Below, in pieces: positions 26,030 through 36,748 of a stretch of DNA of 64,000 nucleotides. Position 1 is the first letter of the stretch. Each line of letters opens with the position of its first letter. Under the pieces are notes generated by a model. The model searched no databases and had not been told where the DNA came from. It was given only the letters and a program-made list of their open reading frames with translations. Origin of the DNA: Fasciola hepatica. Its lineage: Eukaryota; Platyhelminthes; Trematoda; Plagiorchiida; Fasciolidae. The stretch spans positions 9,224,501-9,288,500 of the forward strand of contig CANUEZ040000103.1 of assembly GCA_948099385.1 (NCBI GenBank), in the 5' to 3' direction. Both the position numbers and the translations under genes were made by a program.

Positions 26030-27676
26030 TTTGCCTCCAGTGATATTCAGCGTCGTTTCTGGTAACGTACGACATCATATGGGTATGTTTCACCTAGCAG
26101 GGCAAAGTATGTGTCGGTCAATCAGCTGAGTGTGGTGGTCTATTAGCAAGATGCGCATGAACTGGAATTTACGTTCGTTGCTTTAGAAAAAGCTGAATGA
26201 TCTGATAGGCAGTTGGGAGTATTTCCTGTCGGGTGGCTTGATTTTGGTCTCAGTTGCTATGGTGGGTTCCACTTGAGTCTCTGTGCGTACGAGTCAAAGT
26301 GGCATCCTTGGTTATTCCGTTTGACGACTGGGATAGTGGAAGACAACAGAGCTGAAATAAAGGGGGATTACAGTCTGGACGTGGTTCCAGCTATGGGTTA
26401 TGATAATATATGAACTGGTATGAACTGGTAAGGTCTATGTGAGTGAAGCACGGATGAAGTTTCATTTGAGCAGTCAGTGGCACCACCTCCACATTCCAAG
26501 TAAAATAGGCTCGCAGTAGATTTGTGCTATACTGCTCAAGGTTAACGAAGTTGCGTACACTGGTTTGGTAACGATGTATGCATCCCAAAGGATTTGTGAT
26601 TTGCCCGTGGGCACAGCAATGCTCGGATACTAATAAAAGACTTAGAGCCTCACGGTTAAGAGTTGTTAGTAATGATGACCCTCAATACCGTTTGCTTACG
26701 CAGAGAGCAGTTTGGCAACGAGGCGATAAGGTAGGTTTGAAATAACAGACTGTGAGCGAATGAGACTGGCACACTGTTAGCGTAGCCCTGTGCTGTTACT
26801 GTCTCTTCCGGCATAGTGGTTATTCTATACTGGGTAGTTTCCTAGGCGTTTTAAAGTAGAAGAAACTATTGGGGTGACAGAGGTGATACATAAGAGGCAA
26901 TCGGTCACGTGCCTTGGAACGGTAACGTGAGTTCATCTATGCTCTTACTCGATAGTGCTATCGTACTTAGATTTTGCTCCAGTGTGAGCAAGGGAATCTG
27001 ATGTGGATATGATTGCATGATTATCGCGGTGTCCTTTTCGTCGTTATCGTATTGCCAAGCAGGAAAACACCAATGTGAGGATTGGTTTTGGAGTGCCGTG
27101 AGAAAGGGGAATGAGATGGGTCCAAATTTTCGTCAGGGAAGCAAAATCCAATGGTCTACATTGGCGCTCACGGTAGGCGACACAAGGGCCTGCTTGTGTC
27201 TGGCTGTCAGAGAAGGCGGAGCTGCTTTTGATGGACGACCACAGCTCCCACGCCCCGGCCAAAACATGGAACGCATGTAACAAGCCAGGTTGGGAATAGG
27301 TCAACCACACCAGTCGATCCGTAGCAACACTACAACCCGGAACATGAGTCACAAGTGACAAGGTTGGTGTGCTTGGAAGACAAAACAGTGGGGTATTTTT
27401 CTCACTTTTTTATGCCAACCTTTACTTTTTGGTGTTCATGTCTTATTGGTGGTCAACTCTGTGCAGGGAGACCATCATGGCCAGGAATGTTTGCAAAAGT
27501 GTCGCGCTGACACGCCTTATCCGTGAAGTCAGAACCCTCATGCCGTTTACATGGAACAAAAATGCAGGGAGAGGTAAAGTTAACCACAGCCTGCGATTAT
27601 TTGTTGGGGTTCAAGCTCACTGAAACACCAGTTTGCACAAGGATGGGGCACTGCTTGCAGCCCTAACAACGTGATG
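25256..27676 (-). repeat. Dispersed repeat R1, right copy
   Basis: This starts at AATAATAATAATGG and matches the reverse complement of 9,985-12,712. Its outer limit is the CGTGAT at about 27,676, where similarity with the left copy stops. The tail resembles that of R2 (AATGG-T-TTTC then GCATGATC), and a box at 25,797-25,840 (AAAGGTGAATTTAGATTCAGGATCAG) corresponds to the R2 box GAAGGTCAAGGTCAG, so R1 and R2 share a tail design. No recognisable protein. Confidence 0.85.
25987..26027. repeat. (AT)n microsatellite
   Basis: About 40 bp of alternating A/T inside R1. The left R1 copy has a shorter tract at the equivalent place (11,766-11,781). Confidence 0.95.
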
Positions 27677-27870
27677 TCCCTATGCCTGAGTACGCCATTA
27701 GCCGTTATGTTGGCTTGCCGCAAAAAAGGTAATTGTTGGTAAAAATTTGAGATTGTTTTGCCGTCTTAGATCCTGTGAATGAACCGCTGAGTTCCGTAAT
27801 TGCTGCGGTGATGCGGCCAACCCTAAACGGGTGTAATTGAAACTAGGTTGCTCAAAGCGGTTATTCGATT

Positions 27871-28160
27871 TATAATAATAATGGTTTATTTCGGAAACTC
27901 CCGAAGCATGCTATGTACATGATCTTGTTGATACAGGTGATGGAATGGACAGGTATAATTCATAGAAATATGGAAACTCTCATGAAAATATTGGATAAAA
28001 GAGGTTAGAATTGGGGATAAAGTAGGATGAAAATAGGATAAACGTATGCACACCATAGGGATTGTGCTGAAATTGAATGAGCTCAGGAGCGGATTTGAAC
28101 GGACACCCGGTGACTTTGAAAGTCAAGGTCAGATTGAATGAATGACTGGTGGTAAGGCGG
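27871..28160 (-). repeat. R2 tail fragment (3' end of the split R2 copy)
   Basis: It begins TATAATAATAATGGTTTATTTCGG and continues with CCGAAGCATGC and CTTTGAAAGTCAAGGTCAGA, following 22,340-22,600 of R2 copy a. Similarity fades at about 28,160. The rest of an R2 copy resumes at about 33,060, so this is probably one R2 copy cut by a 4.8-kb insertion (inference). Confidence 0.65.
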
Positions 28161-28350
28161 CACTAGTCCAGCACTGGAATTCGAAGTACCGCCGTTTCTA
28201 TGGTGGTTTCTATTGTCCGTCACAAGCGGGCGATTTGTTTTTCATAATTAGTCCAGTTCTGTGTAGGTAATCAGGTGCACGTTTTTGGTTTATAGGGGCA
28301 AATTCCTAGCCACTGATGTAATCTAAAATGAGTTCAAATGGAACATCCTG
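28161..28350. other. Unassigned flank
   Basis: Between the R2 fragment and the (AT)n tract; nothing recognised. Confidence 0.3.
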
Positions 28351-28352
28351 TT

Positions 28353-28357
28353 GATAA

Positions 28358-28412
<55 letters not shown>
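28353..28412. repeat. (AT)n microsatellite, nearly perfect
   Basis: About 58 bp of alternating A/T with one interruption, followed by further AT-rich sequence including the palindrome TGTAATTATAATTACA at about 28,435. Confidence 0.95.
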
Positions 28413-28413
<1 letters not shown>

Positions 28414-28631
28414 GTACCAGGTAATTATATATAATGTAATTATAATTACAATAGGCTTTATGTTAATATTTTATTCATGTCATATATTTCATGTACACTG
28501 TTATATGTTTGTTATGTATTATATGACATCTGTTATGCTGGAGTTCTTTGCACTTTCATTTAGAGTGTTTTGAACTTATGTCGGAGGGGTATGGCTAACC
28601 TAGGGCGGTATTTTACTAGTTAAAACTGTAT

Positions 28632-28700
28632 ATATATGGCTATAAAAGAAGGACGTAATGCCGTCATTATGCTGATTCCTTCTTGTGCTTTGTGGGGTCC
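28632..28700 (+). promoter_or_regulatory. Possible core promoter, TATA box type
   Basis: TATATATATGGCTATAAAAGAAGG contains a good TATAAAAG box at about 28,643-28,650, followed 30-50 bp on by a pyrimidine-rich stretch. This layout occurs in LTR promoters, and the surrounding 28,434-29,060 could be a solo LTR, but I find no target duplication and no partner. Weak call. Confidence 0.25.
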
Positions 28701-28889
28701 ATTAAGGGATATTCTTTAGATCGCAATATTAAGAGGATGCTTTTGAATCATGTGTCAATGATATACCTGACTTACGGTGGCTGACTGTTGGAATCGAGAA
28801 CGCTGTTTTCCTTTCCATCGGGTGACGCTATGAAAAGTCAGCAGAACAGCGTCAGTGCTATATGCACAGGTAAATTGTTTTACATGACA

Positions 28890-29017
28890 TCCCAAGCAGC
28901 ACTGCCCAATTGGGCTAGGGTTGGGCAAACGTAGGGTTTTCCCATCACAACGTTGGGCATCTGTATTGAAATGCGTTGGGCAGCGCCACCAGCGCCCAAT
29001 TGGGCTAGGGTTGGGCA
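28890..29017. repeat. Paired 24-bp direct repeats built on GCCCAATTGGGC, with spaced TTGGGCA boxes
   Basis: GCCCAATTGGGC-TAGGG-TTGGGCA occurs exactly at 28,904-28,927 and again at 28,994-29,017, 90 bp apart. The first 12 bases are a perfect palindrome. TTGGGCA also occurs at 28,953 and 28,976 between them, giving four boxes 23-35 bp apart. A degraded relative (GCTGCCCAATTTTACTACGG) lies at about 30,100. Together they could be subterminal repeats of a DNA transposon, possibly tied to the MULE gene, but I could not find the opposite inverted end. Confidence 0.6.
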
Positions 29018-30100
29018 TGCCGAACGTTCTAGGAAAATCGCGGAAAATAGTTCCTTACAATATTCCCCCACGTTTTCAGTTCAACCACTAAGTTGCCTAT
29101 ATATATATATGAACAAGTAAAACTGCCAATTGTAGAAGAATAAGGATAGATTTATTGTATAAAAAGGCGGTAAAAGTGTACATAAAGTTCCGACATTCGT
29201 TGTTGGTCATTCTTGTATTTCACGGAATCTTGTTGGGTCTTCTTGCTGTTCACGGGATCTGTAAAATGAAAGTTTGGAAAGTGACGTAATAACCGTTCGA
29301 AAAATATGAAAGAACCTGATTTTGTAAGTTTAACTCAGGAACGTATATACTGCACACAAAATTATGCGTGTTCTGTTATTTAAAAATATACGAGGCAGCT
29401 TCTACTTGTAATAGATAAACCTTGGCACCACTTCATAGTTCCATACGCATATTGGTGGATGACATTCTGCACCATCAGTTTAAAATGAAGCAATGGTTAC
29501 GCAGAAACCCTGAATGAATGAACGCAACAACAAAAAATAAATAAACGACGTACCGGCGTAGCCGTCTTCCTTCGCCTCGATCCCCAGCGTTGATAAACCA
29601 ACGCTTAATGTGCCTCTCTATGACAGACCTCCGTTCATCGGAATAGCACGGGCGATGATGTCTCGCATTGAGCCGTATTTGATGAACTGATAGGAAAAGG
29701 TTATTGATAGGAAACATAAACTTGCGAAGCAGCTTCCATAACTGTTTGTAGCCACGGCGGCGGACTGGAAGGCAGTTCAAAATGAAATCATGTGGGAATA
29801 TTCTCTCACATGATTTCATTTTTTAAAGTGGCTTACTACAAGGCCTCCGGTGCTGTAAAGGGTTACGGAAACTGCTTCGTACGTTTACTTTTCCCATCAA
29901 TAAGGTGTATCTATCAGTACATGTAATACGGCTCGCTGTGTGACATTATCTCCCGTGATAATCCATGAGTCTACAAGCGACAGTTTTAGTGGTTTATATA
30001 GCGGTTCACAAGAATCAACAGTGAATTCATACTGAGGAAATCGTCGACCGGCCAAAAGCCGTTCTCGTGTACAATGCGGAAGGATAATCCGCGGCAGTGC
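29018..30100. other. Region between GCCCAATTGGGC repeats and the MULE gene
   Basis: Holds one minus-strand frame of 114 codons (29,475-29,819), rich in Arg and with an RHHRP...SDERRSVIERH segment. I do not recognise it, and its start lies inside the perfect hairpin. No other gene is seen. It could be the 3' part of the unit carrying the MULE gene. Confidence 0.35.
29779..29822. other. Perfect 16-bp hairpin, 12-nt loop
   Basis: AAAATGAAATCATGTG at 29,779-29,794 is exactly complementary to CACATGATTTCATTTT at 29,807-29,822. The loop itself contains the palindrome GAATATTC. Confidence 0.9.
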
Positions 30101-30380
30101 TGCCCAATTTTACTACGGTTAGTTTACGTCATTGGCTGATAAAGAATCCTGTATTTCCAGTCTTAAATATTGGAAATCGAAAGGGTAATAATTGTATACT
30201 GTAAATCCATATTTATCTACATTCAATATCGAGTCACATCCCGGAGTTGCGCACATAAAGGAAGACTCATGTGCCAACCGCTTAAGTTTACATGCTAAGA
30301 AAGCAGCAACGAAAATGGTAATCAGAATGGCGTGGCCCTGAAAAGGGCCTTGGGTTCGTTCACGTGTTGCGGCGTCGGTG

Positions 30381-32806
30381 TCAATGGGCCATGCAGTGTA
30401 CGCAACGGTAGTTCTCTTTGTTATGAAATGCCGCACACCGGAAATGTGTCCATCGTCCGCAGGTTCCACATTGAACCCACTGAATGTCCTTGTCTAAATC
30501 CACGTTTGGTTCACTGTTTTTGCAGACGCTGCAGACGTCCTGACGAATTGGCGAGTAATCCACTTGTAGACGTCGTCTTTTACAATTTGTCTTGTATATA
30601 GTGGACGTTGTAACTTTGAACCTCCTGAAGGCCACTGAGTGCAGTTGGTCCCCTGAAATTTCTAGATCTTCATTGGCTATGTTCCTTGTTGTCAAAACGG
30701 ATTTCCGTTTTGATGGCAGACGCACGGACTTACCTTCCTCATACGTGACAGCTTGAGATTGGTCACTAGGGTCGTGACTAGTGCTGGCAACTGCAACATT
30801 TTGAACTGATGCTTTCCTCTTTGCGGCTGCGGCCATCTTGGATATGTCCGCATCACACTCAACTGCAACCGGCGTCTCGCTATTTGGAGCTTGGTACAGA
30901 ATTTTCCTTCCAGGACATGACGCCAGAATCTTGTTTAGGAAGCCTAACTGTTTCAAATAATACCTGTTATCTTTCTCCCCTAGCATACTTAAAGCTACAA
31001 CTGTATCTTTGGCCAAAAATTCGGACTCTGACAACCGATCACTTTTAGCCGTTATCGGTGATCTTTGTTGATCAACCTCAACGGAATGAAGATGTACTAA
31101 GCTGCTGGAAATGTTTCCGCTGAGTGACCATTGGCCCGACGAGACTTCCCCAACTGGGTAGTTTGCTTCCTTGCAAACTGCTAACAAATGCCTGCAGGGG
31201 AGTGCCCACTGGTGACTGAACGAACAATCACACTTCACATCCCCGTTTAGACTAACGTGGTGCGTGACACCCCTGCGATTTACTACACACCATACGCTGT
31301 TGATCTGCTCTATTGATTGTACAACTTCTCGACGCAAGTGCTCTAGCAACAAATGGCGTGCGTAACTCGTCAATCTCTTAAGCAAGGGCTGAAACCATTG
31401 CATCCCATCTGGTGCCCTATAACAAGCCATCTGATCCTTAGCAACCCTATGACGGCTTTTTTCAGTCAACGACTGAACACGCTTGACTACGTTTTTGAAT
31501 ACGTCCAGTATGTTTGAACGGTTAGACAGGCCATCTTTCAAATGCCTGTTTTCCGTTTCTACTCTGTTAGTGGTAAAATTGCCTAACACTAATGCATCAC
31601 GTGTCACATATCCAGCCCAAAACTGCTGAAGTGGTATCCAGGTGTTACTCAGGTATGCAGCCGCCTCATTGCTCCTACATTCTATTGCTGCACTAAACCT
31701 CTCAAAACGAAGCCTAGTTTGAGCTAACACTAGATTACGCATACTCTGAAAGATGCGTAGCTTTTCACAGGATTGTATTCCATGTAGGCGGCTGCATCTA
31801 CGTTTCATGTCTTGCATGACATGGAAACGGCAAAATAACACACGAGATTCTGGGTAAATATCCGTGAACGCATTAAACTGCGCCAAGCTCCTATCAACTA
31901 CGATTGTCTTACAATCACCGGTTTCAGGGAGCATCTTTTTCATAAAATGAACAGCCTTAAGATAGCAGTCACCACTCTCATTTGGGAGAATGGCATAGAA
32001 CACACTGCGACCTAACCCCGTCCCATCAACTACCATTGTGTGCCATAGAATGTATCCACCACGGTTGAGTTGGTGAGTAGCATCTGCCAAAATAACGTCG
32101 CTGAACCTAGGACCTAACTGTTTGCTTACAGAAGGGACGAAGAATATAAACTTTATCTCACGGCTATCGGAAATTATCTCCGAATAACCATGGGCCTGCA
32201 GCAATTTTTGAACCTCCTCTACTTCACTTACTAAGTCCCTCTTGTTCATTCTTCTTCTTATCGACCTGAAATCGTCATTAGTAAGACGCCGGTTGAATTT
32301 CTCAAACGTATACTCCCTTAGCTCAGACTTCTTTCTGAAAGTGTCCATCAGTTGCAACACATGAGCATCCTGCTCAGGTGTCAGTCTACGATTTCGTGCA
32401 TAAAATCCCTCATTCCCTACTTGAAAACTATGCGAATGCTTCATCGACCAACTGACGACACAGTAACAGGAACCCGCAAATCGAAGCGTGACGAAAGCCC
32501 CGCATTCCAAATTAGGATACCTGAAAGGGATTTATTTACCGATAAATGATAACATACCTGGACGACTTATCACATTTCCTTTTGCGGTGAACGCAGCAGT
32601 ACTTTTGAAATAATAAGGCACACCATCTGGCAGATGGATGCCCCTTTTTTGGCCATTTCGTACGTCTCGGAACTGTACACGAAGAAAAACGTGCAAGTTT
32701 CTTTTTGAAACTCCCGAAAATCGGCTTGGAATGCGTCGATATCGGGGTATACATTACAGACCAAACGCCAAAACACAACTGAATCGTCCACTGGTACGCG
32801 CTCCAT
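30381..32806 (-). CDS. MULE-type transposase-like protein with SWIM and PHD zinc fingers, two exons
   Basis: Proteins of this type (MULE transposases and the ZSWIM1/3-like proteins derived from them) cut and move DNA, or after domestication act in the nucleus. Exon 1 (32,806-32,558) starts at an ATG before ERVPVDDSV and carries an FAR1/FLYWCH-like start (FREFQKETCTFFFVYSS, later YCCVHRKRKC). A 37-bp GT-AG intron (32,557-32,521) leads in frame into exon 2, which is open for 709 codons. Numbered from its 32,510 codon, exon 2 shows the catalytic triad D143 (ILADATHQ), D206 (IVVDRS) and E318 (NRVETENRHLK), then SWIM C427, C429, C439, H441, then a C-terminal PHD finger (CSVC, CGTC, WTH, FRC, CVHC). 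Exon 1 must change frame once near an A6G4 run at about 32,645, either a one-base mutation or an assembly error. Total length (about 795 residues) suits the family. It may be an active or recently active transposon gene, or a host gene derived from one. Confidence 0.8.
32521..32557 (-). other. 37-bp GT-AG intron
   Basis: On the minus strand the donor is CCAG|GTATGT and the acceptor CCCTTTCAG|G. Removal joins ...KCDKSS to RYPNLECGAFVTLRF in one frame and completes the zinc-finger-like N-terminus. Retaining the intron gives a stop within a few codons. Confidence 0.8.
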
Positions 32807-32890
32807 TTGCAACGCGACAGCACAACACGAAACGAAATAACAGCGAATTCCATTGCGCTCAGGCTTATATATCACCGATGAACCAATCAC

Positions 32891-33055
32891 CTTTCAGGAT
32901 ACAAACATAAATACCTTCATTAAACAAAACACCCCCAAACCGAGTAATAACCATATGCGAATTTTCATGCCAATTACCATAACAATTTAGCCGTAAATAC
33001 CATCTAAGCTTTCGTTTCCCATCAACGGACGCGTGCTGTACACCGGGTATGCTGG
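32891..33055. other. Upstream flank of the MULE gene
   Basis: AT-rich sequence before the presumed start; should hold the promoter and, if this is a transposon, its terminal repeat. I could not recognise an inverted end. Confidence 0.3.
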
Positions 33056-33059
33056 ACTA

Positions 33060-35265
33060 GAGCCGTACTTCCATGGCTGGTCAGGGCGTTTACATAAAAA
33101 GGCCGACTGGTAAACATGAGAAAGGCTGGAAATCGGTAAAAGGAACTGCAGTAGCGACGGACGATGGAGAAAAAGTTGAGGTGCACTGCAGTGGATTGGA
33201 TATCAGTGAAGCACTGGTACTTTGCAGTGGATTTTCGGCGGACAAGACACAAAACCCACCGTAAAACAGGCAGCAAGCCATGCAAGACGTAGAGGGATGA
33301 TCAGATGACAAAACGATTTCGAAGGATTGGATACGGTAGATGTGAGGCACAGATGTAGAGTTGATGGATGCGTATTATGACGGTCGTTGGGATGATAGCA
33401 AGGGAAATGGCCGATGAGGAACTGCAAAATGCGGACCGGGTGCACATAGATACATATGCGTAAGTTTATATATATATATATAGGCTTAAGAGAAGCAGGA
33501 GCAATAACAATGGGGTCCTAGAAAGAGATTATCAGTCATTAGGAGGAGTAGGGTTTGTTAGATCAGTTGGTTGTAGAATCAATTTTGGCATATCATGGTT
33601 GATTAACTTCATGGCAAGTGCACATGGAAGCCCAACGGAGAGAAAAATAGAATGTGGAAGCACAGAAGTGATGAAGACTGTGAGGAGCAGTTCATGGAAG
33701 AGTGAAGATGAAAGGCAGGATCAAGGAAAACAGGTAAGAATGAGTCTAATTATTTGATCAATGCAGGTGCGAGATGTAGTGACGGACCAGAGGAATCGGG
33801 TAGTGACAGGTCAAACAATTTGGAACTGTAAAAGAACACCGTGACGTAACGCTGTCATTACAATGGTGGAACATGGAAAAGCGGACCACACTGGAAGGTA
33901 CAGACAAATGCCTGTAGCGAGCAACAAACGGATCAAGGGATGAAAGCAATGACTGAGGAGACACAGGTAAGAAATCACCAATCAGATCATTTTACTGCGG
34001 ATGAAACAATGAGGCGGACAAGGAAGCAGGACTCCGCGAGATAAGTGAACCAGTAATAGAACAAAAAGGCCCCAAAAAATGAATGCGCAACGGATTTGGG
34101 GCAATGGAGCTGGAGAGCTGTGCGCCGGCAGACAATTGATCTGGTGGAAACTAATCGGGACACTGGAAGGAACCACAGAGGAATCGCGGAGCCAAGTGAG
34201 GAAGATATGGGGGTAGTGATTAGATAATCAATACGACTGTCAATAATGCGAAGTTTGGAGCGGCAAGTTCTAATATGCGGATTGGTCATGAGTGCGGGTA
34301 AGATTAGTGCATCATGGCATTGGGCATGAGAAGGGATTTAACAGAACGACAGGTTTAAAGAAGCTATCAATGGGCGTTCTGAGCAGAGGGTAACACCAAG
34401 CTCATAGAAGACAGAAGCCAGCAATGACGGCAGGTGGGAAAAGAGATATTGGCGAGCGTCGACAGAGAAGAGCGGTTAGGACGGTAGTGACTCAATGCAG
34501 TGAAAGTTGATGTAGAGAGAGGCGATAGGAGGAAGGACAAAACGGGTAGGTGTGCATACCGTGGTAGAGCGGCAAAAATGGGAAGTGGAAACAGATGATA
34601 AGAACTATAGGTGAACAAGCTGTGGCATGCAATTTTCAACCGACAGCATTGGATTCGGTAGTCCAAGAAAATTTAGAGCGTGCCATTCACAACCGGTGCT
34701 AGTGCGTGGGACTGGCCGTGCGCTGGGCACGCAACCGGAAAAACACTTAGTGAAGTGAAAGCAGGAGGTGTGATCCACCGGTCCAGTTGCGCTCGCACAT
34801 CGTTGCAGACGGCCTGCACGCCCGATGTGCGCCGGCCATAGCGCTGGATCTGACCGCGCCCCGCACTGTTGGGAGTGGCACGAGTGATCATGGATAATTG
34901 TACAGGGGACAAAGCGACCGCGATGGGGGTGCGTGAACCAGGAACGATTGACCAAGACGTGAGACCATGAACAGGAGAGCCAACGGAAACGGCGAGTGGT
35001 AGACGACCGTGTAGCAACATTATCCAGGTGCACCTGCCAGGGAGATGGTGAGTACAGTGTCTGAAGTGGTTGGCCGTCACAGAGGATCACTGGAAAGGGA
35101 AAAGGGATAAAGAAACGCAGTCTGGGTGTGCCCCAGCCGATAATCAACGGATACTGAGGAGAAAAAAATTGAACATGATGGATAAGAGATGTGAGCAATA
35201 GGGTTATCTTATGATGGCAGGAGGAAGGTTCGCTATGGATCAGTGAAGGCAATGGCCTTAGTTCG
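33060..35265 (-). repeat. Dispersed repeat R2, main part of the split copy
   Basis: Follows R2 copy a from about 22,700 onward, including the (AT)n tract and adjoining GAGAAGCAGGAGCAA at about 33,490 (22,999-23,020 in copy a) and the GC-rich block at 34,690-34,870. Together with 27,871-28,160 it makes up most of one R2 unit. Confidence 0.7.
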
Positions 35266-35450
35266 CGGGGTGTACCTAGCGGCTTGTGGCGCAGAGGTAG
35301 TAGAGTTACAGTGTGAGGCCTCTTTCAAAGGCCAGGTCGGCGGAGACGAGCTCATTGGTGAGCAATATAGCATTGGGGACTGTTAAGTATGACAGAAGTG
35401 CGCGCCTAAAAGCGAACATTGAGGAGGCACTGCGTAAGCTAAGGGGCAGC
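35266..35450. other. Junction between R2 and copy B
   Basis: Likely 3' untranslated end of copy B. It includes a sequence resembling a tRNA A box (GTGGCGCAGAGGTAG at about 35,287), which I do not accept as a tRNA gene. Confidence 0.35.
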
Positions 35451-36684
35451 TTATTCCAGATTTTGGAATAAGCTAACAGAAAGAATCGGGACTTCAGACA
35501 TAGATTGGAATGAGGGACAGTGAGAGTGAAGGCACGGTGTCGGATCGGGTAGGAGCAGGGCGAAGTGCGAATGAAATGGGATAAGGGTGTAGGCCAGGTT
35601 ATGAATAAGCTTAAAGAGGAAAATCAGGTTGAGCCTCATGCGACGAATCCATAGAGGCTCAATAGGTAGGAGCTCACAGCGCTGGCGGTATGTCAGGGCT
35701 AGGGATACGCCGAACAGCCTTTTTGGTGGAAGTACGCTGAACGTTCTAAAGAGATACACTAGAGGAACGTGGCCAGAGGCTTGAGGTAATGGGACAATAT
35801 TCTAGGAGCGATCTCACGTGTGAGAGATACATGGAGAGGCGACTGGCCGGTATTAAGAAACACCGATTGATCAGGCCTAGGTTTTGCTTAGCCTTAGCGA
35901 TTTGGAACGATGCCTGTTCTGAGAAGTTAAAGGAACAAGAGTAGCGTACGCCAAGATCGGTAACCATTGGGTGTATGGGGATGGGCAGGCCGTCCAGACA
36001 AATTTGGCCGGGTGGTACGGTGCACTTGTATGGTAGGAGGAAGCTTTTCTCCGCGGAGAATTCCATGAACTACGAGACGCACCAAGTTTGGAGAACGAGT
36101 TAGTCATGCAATATGTAGCAAGGAGTCACGGATAAGTCACTAGGGAGGAAAGAGTACAATATTTTTATATCGTCGGCAAAGAGGAAAGGAGTGCCGTGTC
36201 GAATAGAAGAGAAAATGTCATTGACATAAGTAAGGAATAGTGATGGGCCTAGGACACTGCCTTGGATGACGCCGCTAATAATTGGTTTGGCGGAAGATAG
36301 GTGGCCGTCGACGAGCACGGCTTGTGATCTGTGAGAGAGATAGGAGGATAGCCAGGAGAGGAGAGGGTCAGTAATACCGAGAGATCGGATTTTTGCCAAC
36401 AGATGAATATGGGGAACACGGTTGAAAGCCTTAGACATGTCGAGAAACAGGACAATTACAGAGTTGCCGGCGTCGGTAGCAGACGATAGAACATTGAGAA
36501 AGTCAAGCTGGCAGGAATAGCAGGAACGGGAGTTCAAGAAACCAGGGTTCAGCAGGTTGTTAGATAAGAGGTACTGGACAATATGTTTTTTGATAATACT
36601 CTCCATAATTTTGCAGACTACTGGGGTATGATTAATGGGCCAATAGTTATCTGGGTCGTGTAATACGCCCCTTTTGAAACGCAA
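35451..36684 (-). pseudogene. Copy B ORF2, reverse transcriptase and C-terminus (frameshifted)
   Basis: The frame at 36,684-36,100 carries DNYWPINHTPVV, FLNSRSC, FLDMSKAFNRV (first catalytic Asp), SGVIQGSVLGPSLFLTYVND and FLFADDIKILYSF (catalytic DD). It then shifts: MEFSAEKS...VTDLGVRYSCSF continues in the next open piece (36,066-35,746), and YRQRCELLPIEPLWIRRMRLNLIFLF in another (35,759-35,451). At least three frame breaks separate it from the endonuclease part, so the copy is dead. Confidence 0.85.
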
Positions 36685-36748
36685 AACTATAATGGAGGAC
36701 TTTCATTGAGGTGGGACGAAACTGTGAAGCATGGAAGTGGTATACATA

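Noticed and set aside
28904..29017. CRISPR-like short repeats
   Set aside because: Only two full units, palindromic core, eukaryotic context and no cas-like gene.
28434..29060. Possible solo LTR (TGTAATT...CCTTACA) with a TATA box
   Set aside because: No target-site duplication, no second copy in the window, and the ends are palindromic AT-rich sequence that could be chance.
29475..29819. 114-codon Arg-rich frame as a gene
   Set aside because: No recognisable domain, the start codon lies inside a hairpin, and no homologous frame occurs elsewhere here. Left as unassigned.
30119..30469. 116-codon minus-strand frame overlapping the 3' end of the MULE-like gene
   Set aside because: It overlaps the PHD-coding end in another frame and shows no motif of its own; probably a shadow plus 3' untranslated sequence.
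35280..35350. tRNA-like sequence with an A-box-like GTGGCGCAGAGGTAG
   Set aside because: I could not form an anticodon arm or a proper B box (GGTTCGA-TCC). At most it is a decayed SINE head.
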